From positions 1 to 25,130 of the forward strand of contig JBDRUT010000025.1 in NCBI GenBank assembly GCA_039801465.1: a DNA stretch of 25,130 nt, given 5' to 3'. Shown one piece after another: positions 1 to 6,389 of this stretch. The translations under genes and the position numbers were made by a program. The notes below the pieces were generated by a model. That model had not been told where the DNA came from. It saw only the letters and a program-made list of their open reading frames with translations, and did no database searches. This stretch comes from JAOABV01 sp039801465 (lineage in GTDB: Bacteria; Hydrothermota; Tepidihabitantia; Tepidihabitantales; CAIPLT01). The first letter of the stretch is position 1, and every line of letters begins with the position of its first letter.

Positions 1-423
1 GCTTATCTTGATGGAAAAGTCTATCTCTTAAAAGGCAATAATACCCAAGAATTCTGGCAATACTTACCGCAAGAAAGTCTTCCTGTCCTAATATCAAATT
101 CTCAACCAATCTCAAATCTTAATGCTGAGAAATCTGGAGTCTCTTATCCATTTATCCTATATCCGAATAGACCCAATCCATTCCAATCACAAACTGCTAT
201 TTGCTATTCACTACCCGCTGAAACAAAAGTTTCACTTGTAATCTATGATGTTTCAGGTAGATTGGTTAAGACATTAGTTAATGAATCTAAAGAACCAGGA
301 TTCTATACTGTCATTTGGAATGGAACTGATGACAGTGGTAGAAAAGTCAATGAAGGTGTCTATTTCTATGTGCTAAAAACCGACGAGAACAAGATGCAAA
401 GAAAGATGCTAATACTGAAATAG
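1..423 (+). CDS. C-terminal end of a secreted protein with FlgD-like / type A sorting-type domain (5' partial)
   Basis: The reading frame is open from base 1 to the TAG at 421-423, giving 140 residues; the start lies outside the window. Residues from about 50 to the end form a recognisable C-terminal domain. It opens with a NRPNPF motif, follows with YDVSGRLVKTL, then a Gly-Tyr-x-x-x-Trp-Asn-Gly-x-Asp strand pair and GVYFYVLKT, and ends in a basic stretch reading RKMLILK. This is the FlgD Ig-like fold that resembles the type IX secretion type A sorting domain and is found at the end of many surface or exported proteins in FCB-type and related candidate phyla. In such proteins the domain is a sorting or anchoring tag, so the function of the missing N-terminal part cannot be told. 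Family assignment of the tail is confident; use of an actual type IX system is inference. Confidence 0.8.
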   Translation, partial: AYLDGKVYLLKGNNTQEFWQYLPQESLPVLISNSQPISNLNAEKSGVSYPFILYPNRPNPFQSQTAICYSLPAETKVSLVIYDVSGRLVKTLVNESKEPGFYTVIWNGTDDSGRKVNEGVYFYVLKTDENKMQRKMLILK

Positions 424-625
424 ATTGCTTTAGCACCGAGAGACAAAGTCAAAGAATAGAATAAGAGACTAAGAAAGCTCCGATAGAAACTAATAAGAAC
501 CTGTTAGCAAAGAAACATCATTTTGCAATCGGGCGGCAGGATAAGCCGAGTCAGTTATCCAGTATGTAATTGAGTCTGTAGTATAGCGGATAATCTGGTT
601 AATTGTATACAGGACAAAGGGTTAG

Positions 626-750
626 ATTATCTTATCCGCAGTCCAGTAGGTAGGCAGGGGGGCAAGCCCCTGGGCAAGCCTATAGGCAAGCCACTCGGCT
701 GCCCCTCGGCTTGCCCGGAGGGCTGCTCATTAGACTGCGGATTAGATTAC
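626..750. repeat. GC-rich nested inverted repeat (potential cruciform)
   Basis: The outer arms 626-643 and 733-750 are complementary at 15 of 18 positions, including a perfect 10-bp core, ATCCGCAGTC at 634-643 against GACTGCGGAT at 733-742. Inside, GGCAAGCC occurs at 661-668, 673-680 and 685-692, and its reverse complement GGCTTGCC at 708-715; GGGCAAGCC (672-680) pairs perfectly with GGCTTGCCC (708-716). The inner part is strongly G+C rich in an AT-rich neighbourhood. It could be a non-autonomous palindromic repeat or a structured RNA. There is no associated transposase gene. Confidence 0.7.
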
Positions 751-872
751 CGAGTATACCAAGTCCTGCGTCCAGAATATTTCAAGAACCTGCTAAATGA
801 TTGTCATCTTGACACTTTCACACTTTATCCCCTTGGCACCTGTTCTTTCTTATTCCCCTGTCTTCTAATGCT

Positions 873-1020
873 GTCACCCTGAGTTTCCCTTTTGTCACCA
901 TGGATTCACTTTTGTGACTCTAGCCCCCTTATTGTCACTCTGAATCTCCTTTTGTCACTCTGTCTCCTCTTTTGTCACCCTGAGTCCTCTTTTGTCACCC
1001 TATCCCCCTTTTTGTCACCC
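873..1020 (+). repeat. Degenerate 20-bp-period tandem array on GTCAC(C/T)CTGAG
   Basis: GTCAC (GTGAC in one unit) starts at 873, 894, 914, 934, 954, 974, 994 and 1014, so eight units have a spacing of 21 bases once and then 20 bases six times. The best-conserved part is TTTTGTCACCCTGAGT followed by a variable pyrimidine-rich filler of about 6-8 bases. All units face the same way. The last unit runs directly into a complete dispersed repeat copy (1013-1040). It is not CRISPR: the unit is too short, there are no unique spacers, and no cas genes are present. Confidence 0.75.
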
Positions 1021-1040
1021 TGAGTGAAACGAAGGGTCTC
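1013..1040 (+). repeat. Dispersed repeat TGTC(A)CCCTGAG...GGGTCTC, forward copy
   Basis: The copy begins TGTCACCCTGAGTG and ends GAAGGGTCTC. This is the layout of a short repeat, roughly TGTCATTCTGAGCGAAGCGA followed by AGAATCTC, that I know as an abundant intergenic element in several uncultured bacterial lineages. It forms the last unit of the tandem array and is inverted relative to the copies at 1064-1099 and 1132-1161. Confidence 0.6.
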
Positions 1041-1063
1041 AAGGCGACTATTTCTCAGCATTT

Positions 1064-1099
1064 GAGATTCTTCAGTCACTTCGTTCCTTCAGAATGACA
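1064..1099 (-). repeat. Dispersed repeat, reverse copy 1
   Basis: Read on the minus strand it begins TGTCATTCTGAAGGAACGAA and ends GAAGAATCTC, matching the forward copy at 1013-1040 at head and tail. Together they form an inverted pair separated by about 23 bases and could fold into a hairpin. Confidence 0.6.
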
Positions 1100-1131
1100 T
1101 TTGTTTTTGGCGAACACTCATCAGCATTCTT

Positions 1132-1161
1132 GATTCTTCGTCCTATAGACTCAGAATGACA
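1132..1161 (-). repeat. Dispersed repeat, reverse copy 2 (diverged middle)
   Basis: On the minus strand it begins TGTCATTCTGAGTC and ends GGACGAAGAATC. Head and tail agree with the other copies while the middle differs, so it is a degraded third copy in the same orientation as 1064-1099. Confidence 0.55.
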
Positions 1162-1336
1162 GGTCTTGCATCGTTTACCTTAAATCTTGTTCTGCAGCAG
1201 CAAGACAATAGCGCACCTTAACATCAAAATTAATACGCAAATAGATAAATCTGCGACCGTAAATTTTCACTGCAGAATTACTGAGCTTTTCTCTGTATCT
1301 TACATCGCACTTTTTAGACCTCTCATAACTTTCTTC

Positions 1337-1365
1337 TTGACAAATTTTAATATGTATGTTAAAAT
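1337..1365 (+). promoter_or_regulatory. Sigma70-type promoter for nadE
   Basis: A perfect -35 TTGACA (1337-1342) is followed after 17 bases by TAAAAT (1360-1365). It sits about 80 bases before the nadE start and is in the right direction. It was identified by eye only. Confidence 0.7.
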
Positions 1366-1447
1366 TTTATTTGGTGGCGGAATAAGTTAAACTGATAGGA
1401 GACTTATACCTTTGCTAATCTGAATAATCAGTGAAGAAAAAGAAAGT

Positions 1448-3103
1448 ATGAAAATAGGGATCGCACAAATCAATCCTATTGTTGGAGACATCTCAGGCAA
1501 TACTGACAAGATAATTGATTATATTCACCGCGCGAAAACAAAAAAAGTGGATTTGTTAATATTTCCAGAATTGGCAATCTGTGGTTATCCGCCGAAAGAC
1601 TTACTGCTGAAAAAAGATTTTATCAGAGCGATTACTAAGAATATTAAAACCATTGCTAAAAGTTCTAAAAGAATTGCAGTAATTTTGGGAACAGTGTTGC
1701 CGAGCAGAAAAATAATCCCTCCAATAAGTTTTGATGTATCATTTGCCAGCCATTTTCCTGGCTATACGCTCTATAATGTTGGTTTAGTTATTGATAATGG
1801 TAAGGTCGTTGGTAGTCAAGCAAAAACTTATCTACCTAATTATGATATTTTTGATGAACAGCGATACTTTGCTCCGGCAACAGAATATAATGTTTGGGAA
1901 ATTAATAAACATAAGGTCGGTATCACCGTTTGTGAAGATACTTGGGTTGACGATAAGCCGATAAAGAATTTAATCGCCAAAGGCGCCAATATTATTATTA
2001 ATATTTCGGCATCGCCATTTTATATTGGCAAATATCAAAAGCGAATGGCAATCGTTAAAAAATTAGCGAGTAAATACCGTGTGCCTGTTATCTATGCTAA
2101 TTTAGTCGGCGGCCAAGATGACTTAGTGTTTGATGGCGGGTCTTTTGTCTATAGTGAAACAGGAAAATTAATTGGTAAAGCCAAAAGATTTGAAGAAGAC
2201 TTGATAGTAATTGATTTAGACAAAAAAGTGTCAAGAAAAGAGAGCCGAGAATCAGATGTTGCTGAAGTTTATTACAGCCTCGTATTAGGATTAAGAGATT
2301 ATGTTAATAAGAATGGTTTTGATAAAGTAGTTTTAGGATTATCCGGTGGAATTGATTCAGCGTTGGTTGCTTGTTTGGCAGTTGCAGCTTTAGGCCGTAA
2401 TCGGGTTGTCTTGGTAATTATGCCCGGACCTTTTTCTTCAATATCATCTAAGATTGATGCAACCCATCTGGCACATAATTTAGGCATTCAACCGATAAGA
2501 ATTCCTATAGATGACATTTATGAATCTTATCTGAAAACTTTAGCCGAACAATTTAAGGGATTACCCCCTAATGTCACCGAAGAGAATATTCAAGCACGCA
2601 TCAGAGGTAATATCCTTATGGCTCTATCGAATAAATTCGGTTATTTAGTATTAAGTACAGGCAATAAATCAGAATTGGCAGTAGGATATACAACTCTCTA
2701 TGGCGATATGGCAGGCGGTTTAGCAGTAATTTCCGATGTGCCTAAAACTTTGGTTTATAAATTGTGTCGGTTTATCAACGCCCAAGCAAAAACACCATTA
2801 ATTCCCAAAAATATCTTTGAAAAAGCACCATCCGCAGAATTGAGACCACACCAAACTGACCAAGATGATCTACCACCATACGAGATTTTAGATAAAATTC
2901 TTTATTATTATATTGAAGAAAATTTAAGTAAAGACGAAATAATTAAAAAGGGTTTTGACAAGAAACTGGTTTCCGATATTATTCGTCGAGTTGACCATAA
3001 TGAATATAAACGACACCAAGCACCATTAGGTATTAAAATCACACCAAAGGCATTTGGTTTTGGCCGAAGAATGCCGATTACCAATGCGTTTAATACTAAT
3101 TAA
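1448..3103 (+). CDS. nadE: Glutamine-dependent NAD+ synthetase
   Basis: This cytoplasmic enzyme makes NAD+ from deamido-NAD+ (nicotinic acid adenine dinucleotide) and ATP, using ammonia released from glutamine. Two domains are visible. Residues 1-265 are a nitrilase-type glutaminase with the Glu41/Lys126/Cys162 triad in FPELAICGYP, QAKTYLPNYD and TVCEDTW. Residues 275-551 are the synthetase, with the PP-loop SGGIDS at 299-304, STGNKSE at 403-409 and YGDMAGG at 418-424. The length of 551 residues is normal for the two-domain form. The loop at about residues 85-105, just after the GTVLP strand, looks longer than usual. The ATG is preceded only by a purine-rich AAGAAAAAGAAAG stretch, but the N-terminus MKIGIAQINP matches the family start. 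The gene stands alone and converges with the next gene, with 27 bases between stop codons. Confidence 0.96.
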   Translation: MKIGIAQINPIVGDISGNTDKIIDYIHRAKTKKVDLLIFPELAICGYPPKDLLLKKDFIRAITKNIKTIAKSSKRIAVILGTVLPSRKIIPPISFDVSFASHFPGYTLYNVGLVIDNGKVVGSQAKTYLPNYDIFDEQRYFAPATEYNVWEINKHKVGITVCEDTWVDDKPIKNLIAKGANIIINISASPFYIGKYQKRMAIVKKLASKYRVPVIYANLVGGQDDLVFDGGSFVYSETGKLIGKAKRFEEDLIVIDLDKKVSRKESRESDVAEVYYSLVLGLRDYVNKNGFDKVVLGLSGGIDSALVACLAVAALGRNRVVLVIMPGPFSSISSKIDATHLAHNLGIQPIRIPIDDIYESYLKTLAEQFKGLPPNVTEENIQARIRGNILMALSNKFGYLVLSTGNKSELAVGYTTLYGDMAGGLAVISDVPKTLVYKLCRFINAQAKTPLIPKNIFEKAPSAELRPHQTDQDDLPPYEILDKILYYYIEENLSKDEIIKKGFDKKLVSDIIRRVDHNEYKRHQAPLGIKITPKAFGFGRRMPITNAFNTN

Positions 3104-3130
3104 CTTATAAATTAACCCCGATTAATAGTT

Positions 3131-3772
3131 TCACTTTAACCATTGCCCAGCCTTATATAAATCTTGAGCAGTGCCAATCGAGTGTTCACCTGGAGTTATT
3201 ACTAATGTATCTTTAATACCATTTTCTTGAAATTTTCGGTGCATACGATAATTGGCATTCAGATTCCAATCGTTTTGCCTGGAAACTAAATAGATTAGAT
3301 GATTTTTTAAGGTAGACCACCGGGCAAATGGTAATGCTTGGTCATGAGCACATTCAGCGATAACACCTTGAAATATATTGGGATGGAGAAACATTTCTAA
3401 TAATGCTTGAACCCCTTGGCCGGAAAATCCATAAATAAATACTTTAGTCGTGTCAATCGGATATTTTTTAATTGCCTTCCGATAAGTTTTGATAATATCT
3501 TTATCATTGAGCCATATGTCTCGATGGTTACGGCTTTTGTGACAAGAAAATAGTATCCAACCTAAACTATCGCTAATAAACTTAATAGAATCTAAATCAG
3601 ATTTTTTAGCACCAGTGCAACTTAAATATAATAAAGCAGGAACTTTTTTATTGATATTAAGAATTTTTGGCGGCACATAAAAACAATCAGTATCAGCATC
3701 ACAATATACATCTTTTGCCCAAAGAAGATTTAAGGCAATAAGTAATAAGAAAAATAATAAACGAAACTTCAT
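3131..3772 (-). CDS. Exported alpha/beta-hydrolase-like protein (esterase/depolymerase type)
   Basis: From the ATG at 3772 the product is 213 residues; an in-frame ATG at 3790 would add six. I prefer 3772 because it gives a standard signal peptide (MKFRLLFFLLLIALNLLWA, likely cleavage after WA) and because a TTGCAA-N18-TATAAT promoter at 3821-3792 would start transcription near the 3790 ATG itself. The mature part has an alpha/beta-hydrolase layout. Numbered from the longer start, there is a nucleophile elbow GFSGQG with Ser123, a probable acid Asp174 in RQNDWN, and His203 in PGEHS near the C-terminus. It resembles small esterases of the feruloyl esterase/PHB depolymerase/dienelactone hydrolase group. 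It is short, so lid regions are minimal. The substrate is unknown. Two early cysteines (30 and 36) and others could form disulfides outside the cytoplasm. Confidence 0.7.
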   Translation of the reverse strand: MKFRLLFFLLLIALNLLWAKDVYCDADTDCFYVPPKILNINKKVPALLYLSCTGAKKSDLDSIKFISDSLGWILFSCHKSRNHRDIWLNDKDIIKTYRKAIKKYPIDTTKVFIYGFSGQGVQALLEMFLHPNIFQGVIAECAHDQALPFARWSTLKNHLIYLVSRQNDWNLNANYRMHRKFQENGIKDTLVITPGEHSIGTAQDLYKAGQWLK

Positions 3773-3791
3773 AGGATAAATTGTAATCATA

Positions 3792-3821
3792 ATTATAAGT
3801 TAATCAAGTGTAACATTGCAA
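3792..3821 (-). promoter_or_regulatory. Putative promoter of the exported hydrolase gene
   Basis: On the minus strand, TTGCAA (3821-3816) is followed after 18 bases by a perfect TATAAT (3797-3792), placing the transcription start near 3785. This supports the ATG at 3772 over the one at 3790. Confidence 0.5.
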
Positions 3822-4169
3822 AAGTTAATAATAAAGAAGTTTAGCATTTGAACCAATTTTTTACTGATTTCATTTTTCATATAATAGACTCTTGATGAGA
3901 TTTTAAGAAAATGTTACTTTAATTTATATGCGATTCTCTTGCGGAATAGGGGATAACTACAATCTTAAACTATATCAGATTGTCAACATGCAGACCCATT
4001 TATATGTTAAAATTATAAAAGAACCCCCAACGATAATTGTAATAAATCTTACAATAACTATAAGGAATTCAATGGGTTAAATATAATTCAAAGTCAATAA
4101 AATATATTAGTTTCAATATTATTATTTATTAGTATTAAAAGACAGGGTCTTGTTTTGTATTGGTAATGG
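3822..4169. other. AT-rich intergenic stretch between hydrolase and lpxB genes
   Basis: About 350 bases with no credible gene. The one visible structure is a short perfect inverted repeat, ATTGTAA (4036-4042) and TTACAAT (4049-4055). It lies downstream of lpxB but is not followed by a T-tract, so it is a poor terminator candidate. Nothing else is recognised. Confidence 0.5.
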
Positions 4170-5267
4170 TTATTCTATTATGGCTCGAGCGATATTCTTG
4201 GCAGAATTGGGTAAAATCAGACTTTGTTTGACTTCTTTTAATTCATTTTGGATATATTTTAGAACTGACTCATTATTTATATATTGCTTTATACATTTAT
4301 ATAATACTCTAAACTTTGGTTGTGCAAATTCTTGCACTACTTTTTTGTTGGCTAATATGTTTGTTAAGGTAAAATAGGGAATTTTTACGGCTGTTTTGGC
4401 AATAAGATAAGTTATTGGCGAGAGTCGATAAAATGAAATAAAAGGAACATTAAGAATTGTGGCTTCAAGACTTGCGGTTCCACTGCAAAGGCTAATAAAT
4501 TTAGAATGTGCCATTAGTTCGTATTTGTATTGGGTGCCGAAGTAAATGTTTGATAGATTTTTAGGAACCCTTGCTATATTTGTTAAAACAATATATTCAA
4601 ACTTACCAGGATAATCTTTTTGTAATTGGCGAATAATTTTTAATATTAACGGAAGATGAGCATTAATTTCTGCAGGCCGAGAACCAGGCATAAATGTTAA
4701 CCAATCAAGAGATGCCTGAAGATGTAGTGCTTGGCTGATTTCTTGCTTGGATAAATCGCATTTTACATATTCGGTTAACGGATTTCCTAAATAATAAGAA
4801 TTAACGCCTAATTGTTGGTAAAACTTATGCTCAAAAGGAAATAAGCAAATAACTTTATTACAATATTTTTTGATTGGTTTAATTCTAAATTTTGCCCAAG
4901 CCCAAATTTGAGGCGGTCCTAAATATACTACTTTGGAACCAATATATTTAGCAAATTTTAGTAACGGTAGATTAAAACCACTAAATGAGACGGGCACGAA
5001 AATGTCAGGTTTTATTGCGTAAAGGTTATTTTTAATATCAGTAAGATGTTTTCGTATCTTGCAATAAGACAAAATACTTTCAGCAAAACCAAAAACCTGT
5101 AAGTTTCCTATTTCTTTAATAATTTGAATACCGGTTTGTTTCATTGTAGGACCACCGATAGCAAAAATTTCCGATGGAGAAACATTAAGTTTAATAAGAT
5201 GATTAATAATGGGACCAGCGTATAAATCGCCAGAAATTTCGCCTACGCTGAAGAATATTTTAGGCAT
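4170..5267 (-). CDS. lpxB: Lipid-A-disaccharide synthase (divergent active site)
   Basis: A GT19-family glycosyltransferase that joins UDP-2,3-diacylglucosamine and lipid X into the lipid A disaccharide at the inner membrane. Family landmarks are clear: FFSVGEISGDLYA at 5-17 (canonical GExSGD), IGGPTM at 37-42, the WAW motif at 122-124 followed by LFPFE at 142-146, MPGSRPAEI at 193-201 and SGTASLEA at 262-269. The length of 365 residues is close to the usual 370-390. Two conserved positions differ. The IDxPxFN motif reads VSFSGFN (93-99), so the Asp usually thought important for catalysis is Ser94. The VGHPL motif reads LGNPL (160-164), with His replaced by Asn. It may therefore be a divergent LpxB or act on a different lipid. 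No Shine-Dalgarno is visible. No other lpx genes are in the window. Confidence 0.88.
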   Translation of the reverse strand: MPKIFFSVGEISGDLYAGPIINHLIKLNVSPSEIFAIGGPTMKQTGIQIIKEIGNLQVFGFAESILSYCKIRKHLTDIKNNLYAIKPDIFVPVSFSGFNLPLLKFAKYIGSKVVYLGPPQIWAWAKFRIKPIKKYCNKVICLFPFEHKFYQQLGVNSYYLGNPLTEYVKCDLSKQEISQALHLQASLDWLTFMPGSRPAEINAHLPLILKIIRQLQKDYPGKFEYIVLTNIARVPKNLSNIYFGTQYKYELMAHSKFISLCSGTASLEATILNVPFISFYRLSPITYLIAKTAVKIPYFTLTNILANKKVVQEFAQPKFRVLYKCIKQYINNESVLKYIQNELKEVKQSLILPNSAKNIARAIIE

Positions 5268-5687
5268 AAAAGATAATAAGAATAAAATTAAAAATGGTTT
5301 CGCAGATACATTTTTTATTAATCTCGGACCATTTTACAAACTCAAATCACAATTTTTATATCATTTCTGCTGTTATTTTGCACAACTTACTAATCAATGG
5401 TAAATCTAAAAATAAATAAGTCAATAGTTAATGTAAGAAAAAGACTTAACTTAACACAGTATTAGATAATGTATTAGGTAAGAAACAATCAATGAATTTA
5501 AGCTATTTATCTACAATACGGAACTTGTATGCTGAATCCAAGCGTAATCCAAAGTTTCATCCCTAAATCAATATCTTAATACCCCCTAATGTTTTGAACG
5601 AGAGATTGTAAGGTTTTATTGAAATTATTTAAGTAAACTATCTGAAATATAAGGTCTTATAAAATTTTCGGATAATAATTTTTTTAC
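5268..5687. other. Divergent intergenic region between lpxB and mraZ
   Basis: About 420 bases without a credible gene. It should contain the lpxB promoter on the minus strand, but I find no convincing -35/-10 pair. The mraZ promoter begins at its right edge. Confidence 0.5.
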
Positions 5688-5716
5688 TTGACAAATCACC
5701 AGTAATTCATTATAGT
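5688..5716 (+). promoter_or_regulatory. Sigma70-type promoter of the dcw cluster (PmraZ)
   Basis: TTGACA (5688-5693), a 17-base spacer and TATAGT (5711-5716) form a near-consensus promoter. The predicted start near 5723 leaves a leader of about 65 bases before mraZ. The -10 box is overlapped by the MraZ-type repeats at 5714-5743. Confidence 0.8.
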
Positions 5717-5743
5717 GGTGAAAAGTGTTGAATAGTGGTGAAT
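5714..5743 (+). promoter_or_regulatory. Three tandem MraZ-box repeats (operator)
   Basis: AGTGGTGAAA (5714-5723), AGTGTTGAAT (5724-5733) and AGTGGTGAAT (5734-5743) are contiguous direct repeats with an exact 10-bp period. Described MraZ operators are direct repeats of a GTGG-type core with 10-bp phasing (TGGGN boxes with 5-bp spacing in E. coli, AAAGTG(G/T)N3 in mollicutes), and these match in spacing, core and location. They cover the -10 box and start site, which predicts repression of the cluster by MraZ. Confidence 0.8.
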
Positions 5744-5745
5744 TT

Positions 5746-5781
5746 ATGATAGATGTGTTAGTAAATAGTACAGTAATATAA
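5746..5781 (+). other. Possible 11-codon leader ORF before mraZ
   Basis: ATG at 5746 reads MIDVLVNSTVI and stops with TAA at 5779-5781, six bases before the mraZ ATG. A GGTGA (5737-5741) lies five bases upstream and could serve as its ribosome binding site, although it is also part of the third MraZ box. mraZ itself has no Shine-Dalgarno, so coupling is conceivable. A chance ORF is at least as likely. Confidence 0.25.
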
Positions 5782-5787
5782 TATAAT

Positions 5788-6294
5788 ATGGTATACCGAT
5801 TTCGGGGATTATATAGATATGCCCTTGACTCTAAGGGCCGAGTTGCGATTCCGGCTCGTTACCGGCGGATTTTGCCGGCTACGGAAAATACTGAATTGCT
5901 TCTTAATATCGGGTTAGATAAAACAGTAGAAGTCCATCCACCAGAAGAATGGGAAAAATTTGAAAATGATATTTTGTTGCGGCTCTCAAAGTTTCATGTT
6001 GATTCTTTGCGACTCCGACGGTATTTAGAAAGCAATGTTGAGTTTGTAAAATTAGATGCTCAGGGCAGAATTTTAATCCCATCTCGATTTCTGAAATATG
6101 CTGAAATTTCCAGCGGCGAAGTCGTGATTGCTGGAGTGGGTAATTATTTTGAAATCTGGAATCCGCAGATTTTTGATGAGTATCATAAAAAAGCACAAGA
6201 ATTACACACATCAGATATGGGAAAGATTGATGAATACTTAAATTATAGTAAAAATTTTAAATTTCCTGGAATAGAAGATTTGCGCAATGAATAA
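5788..6294 (+). CDS. mraZ: Division/cell wall cluster transcriptional repressor MraZ
   Basis: A DNA-binding, nucleoid-associated protein and transcriptional regulator of the dcw cluster. It carries two tandem SpoVT/AbrB-type half-barrels. The first has LDSKGRVAIPARYR at 13-26 and the second LDAQGRILIPSRFL at 89-102; both contain the family's D-x-x-G-R-x-x-I-P core. The family usually forms ring-shaped oligomers that contact several operator repeats at once, and three phased repeats lie just upstream. The 168 residues exceed the common 140-150 because of an extra C-terminal tail (about 143-168). The ATG at 5788 has no Shine-Dalgarno, but the N-terminus RFRGLYRYALD corresponds to the usual F-x-G-x-Y-x-x-x-L-D start. 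It is the first gene of the cluster. Confidence 0.95.
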   Translation: MVYRFRGLYRYALDSKGRVAIPARYRRILPATENTELLLNIGLDKTVEVHPPEEWEKFENDILLRLSKFHVDSLRLRRYLESNVEFVKLDAQGRILIPSRFLKYAEISSGEVVIAGVGNYFEIWNPQIFDEYHKKAQELHTSDMGKIDEYLNYSKNFKFPGIEDLRNE

Positions 6295-6389
6295 GTGTAT
6301 TTTTAAATTTTTTGAATACAGCAATGTTTCTTATATCAGCGGTGATGTTATCTTATATTTGGTTATTTTTGAGATTGTCGGAATAAACA

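Larger units (their letters stand above)
424..1336. other. Gene-free, repeat-rich region upstream of nadE
   Basis: About 910 bases without a credible gene. It contains a GC-rich nested inverted repeat (626-750), a degenerate 20-bp tandem array (873-1020) and three copies of a dispersed repeat (1013-1040, 1064-1099, 1132-1161), listed separately. A 9-bp direct repeat, AAGAACCTG, occurs at 495-503 and 784-792, flanking the inverted repeat; this may be chance. I see no tRNA or rRNA. The only longer open frame (1187-1390) has no ribosome binding site and runs across the nadE promoter, so I do not call it. Confidence 0.6.

Noticed and set aside
873..1040. CRISPR array
   Set aside because: Repeat period is only 20 bases with no unique spacers, and there are no cas genes nearby.
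1187..1390. 67-codon ORF upstream of nadE
   Set aside because: No ribosome binding site, no family resemblance, and it spans the TTGACA/TAAAAT promoter of nadE.
3104..3130. Bidirectional terminator between nadE and the hydrolase gene
   Set aside because: Only loose AT-rich self-complementarity and no clear stem with T-tract.
3773..3790. Hydrolase start at 3790
   Set aside because: It would lie at or before the predicted transcription start, and the six extra residues weaken the signal peptide.
4150..4377. 75-codon ORF opposite lpxB
   Set aside because: Antisense shadow of the lpxB 3' end without its own signals.
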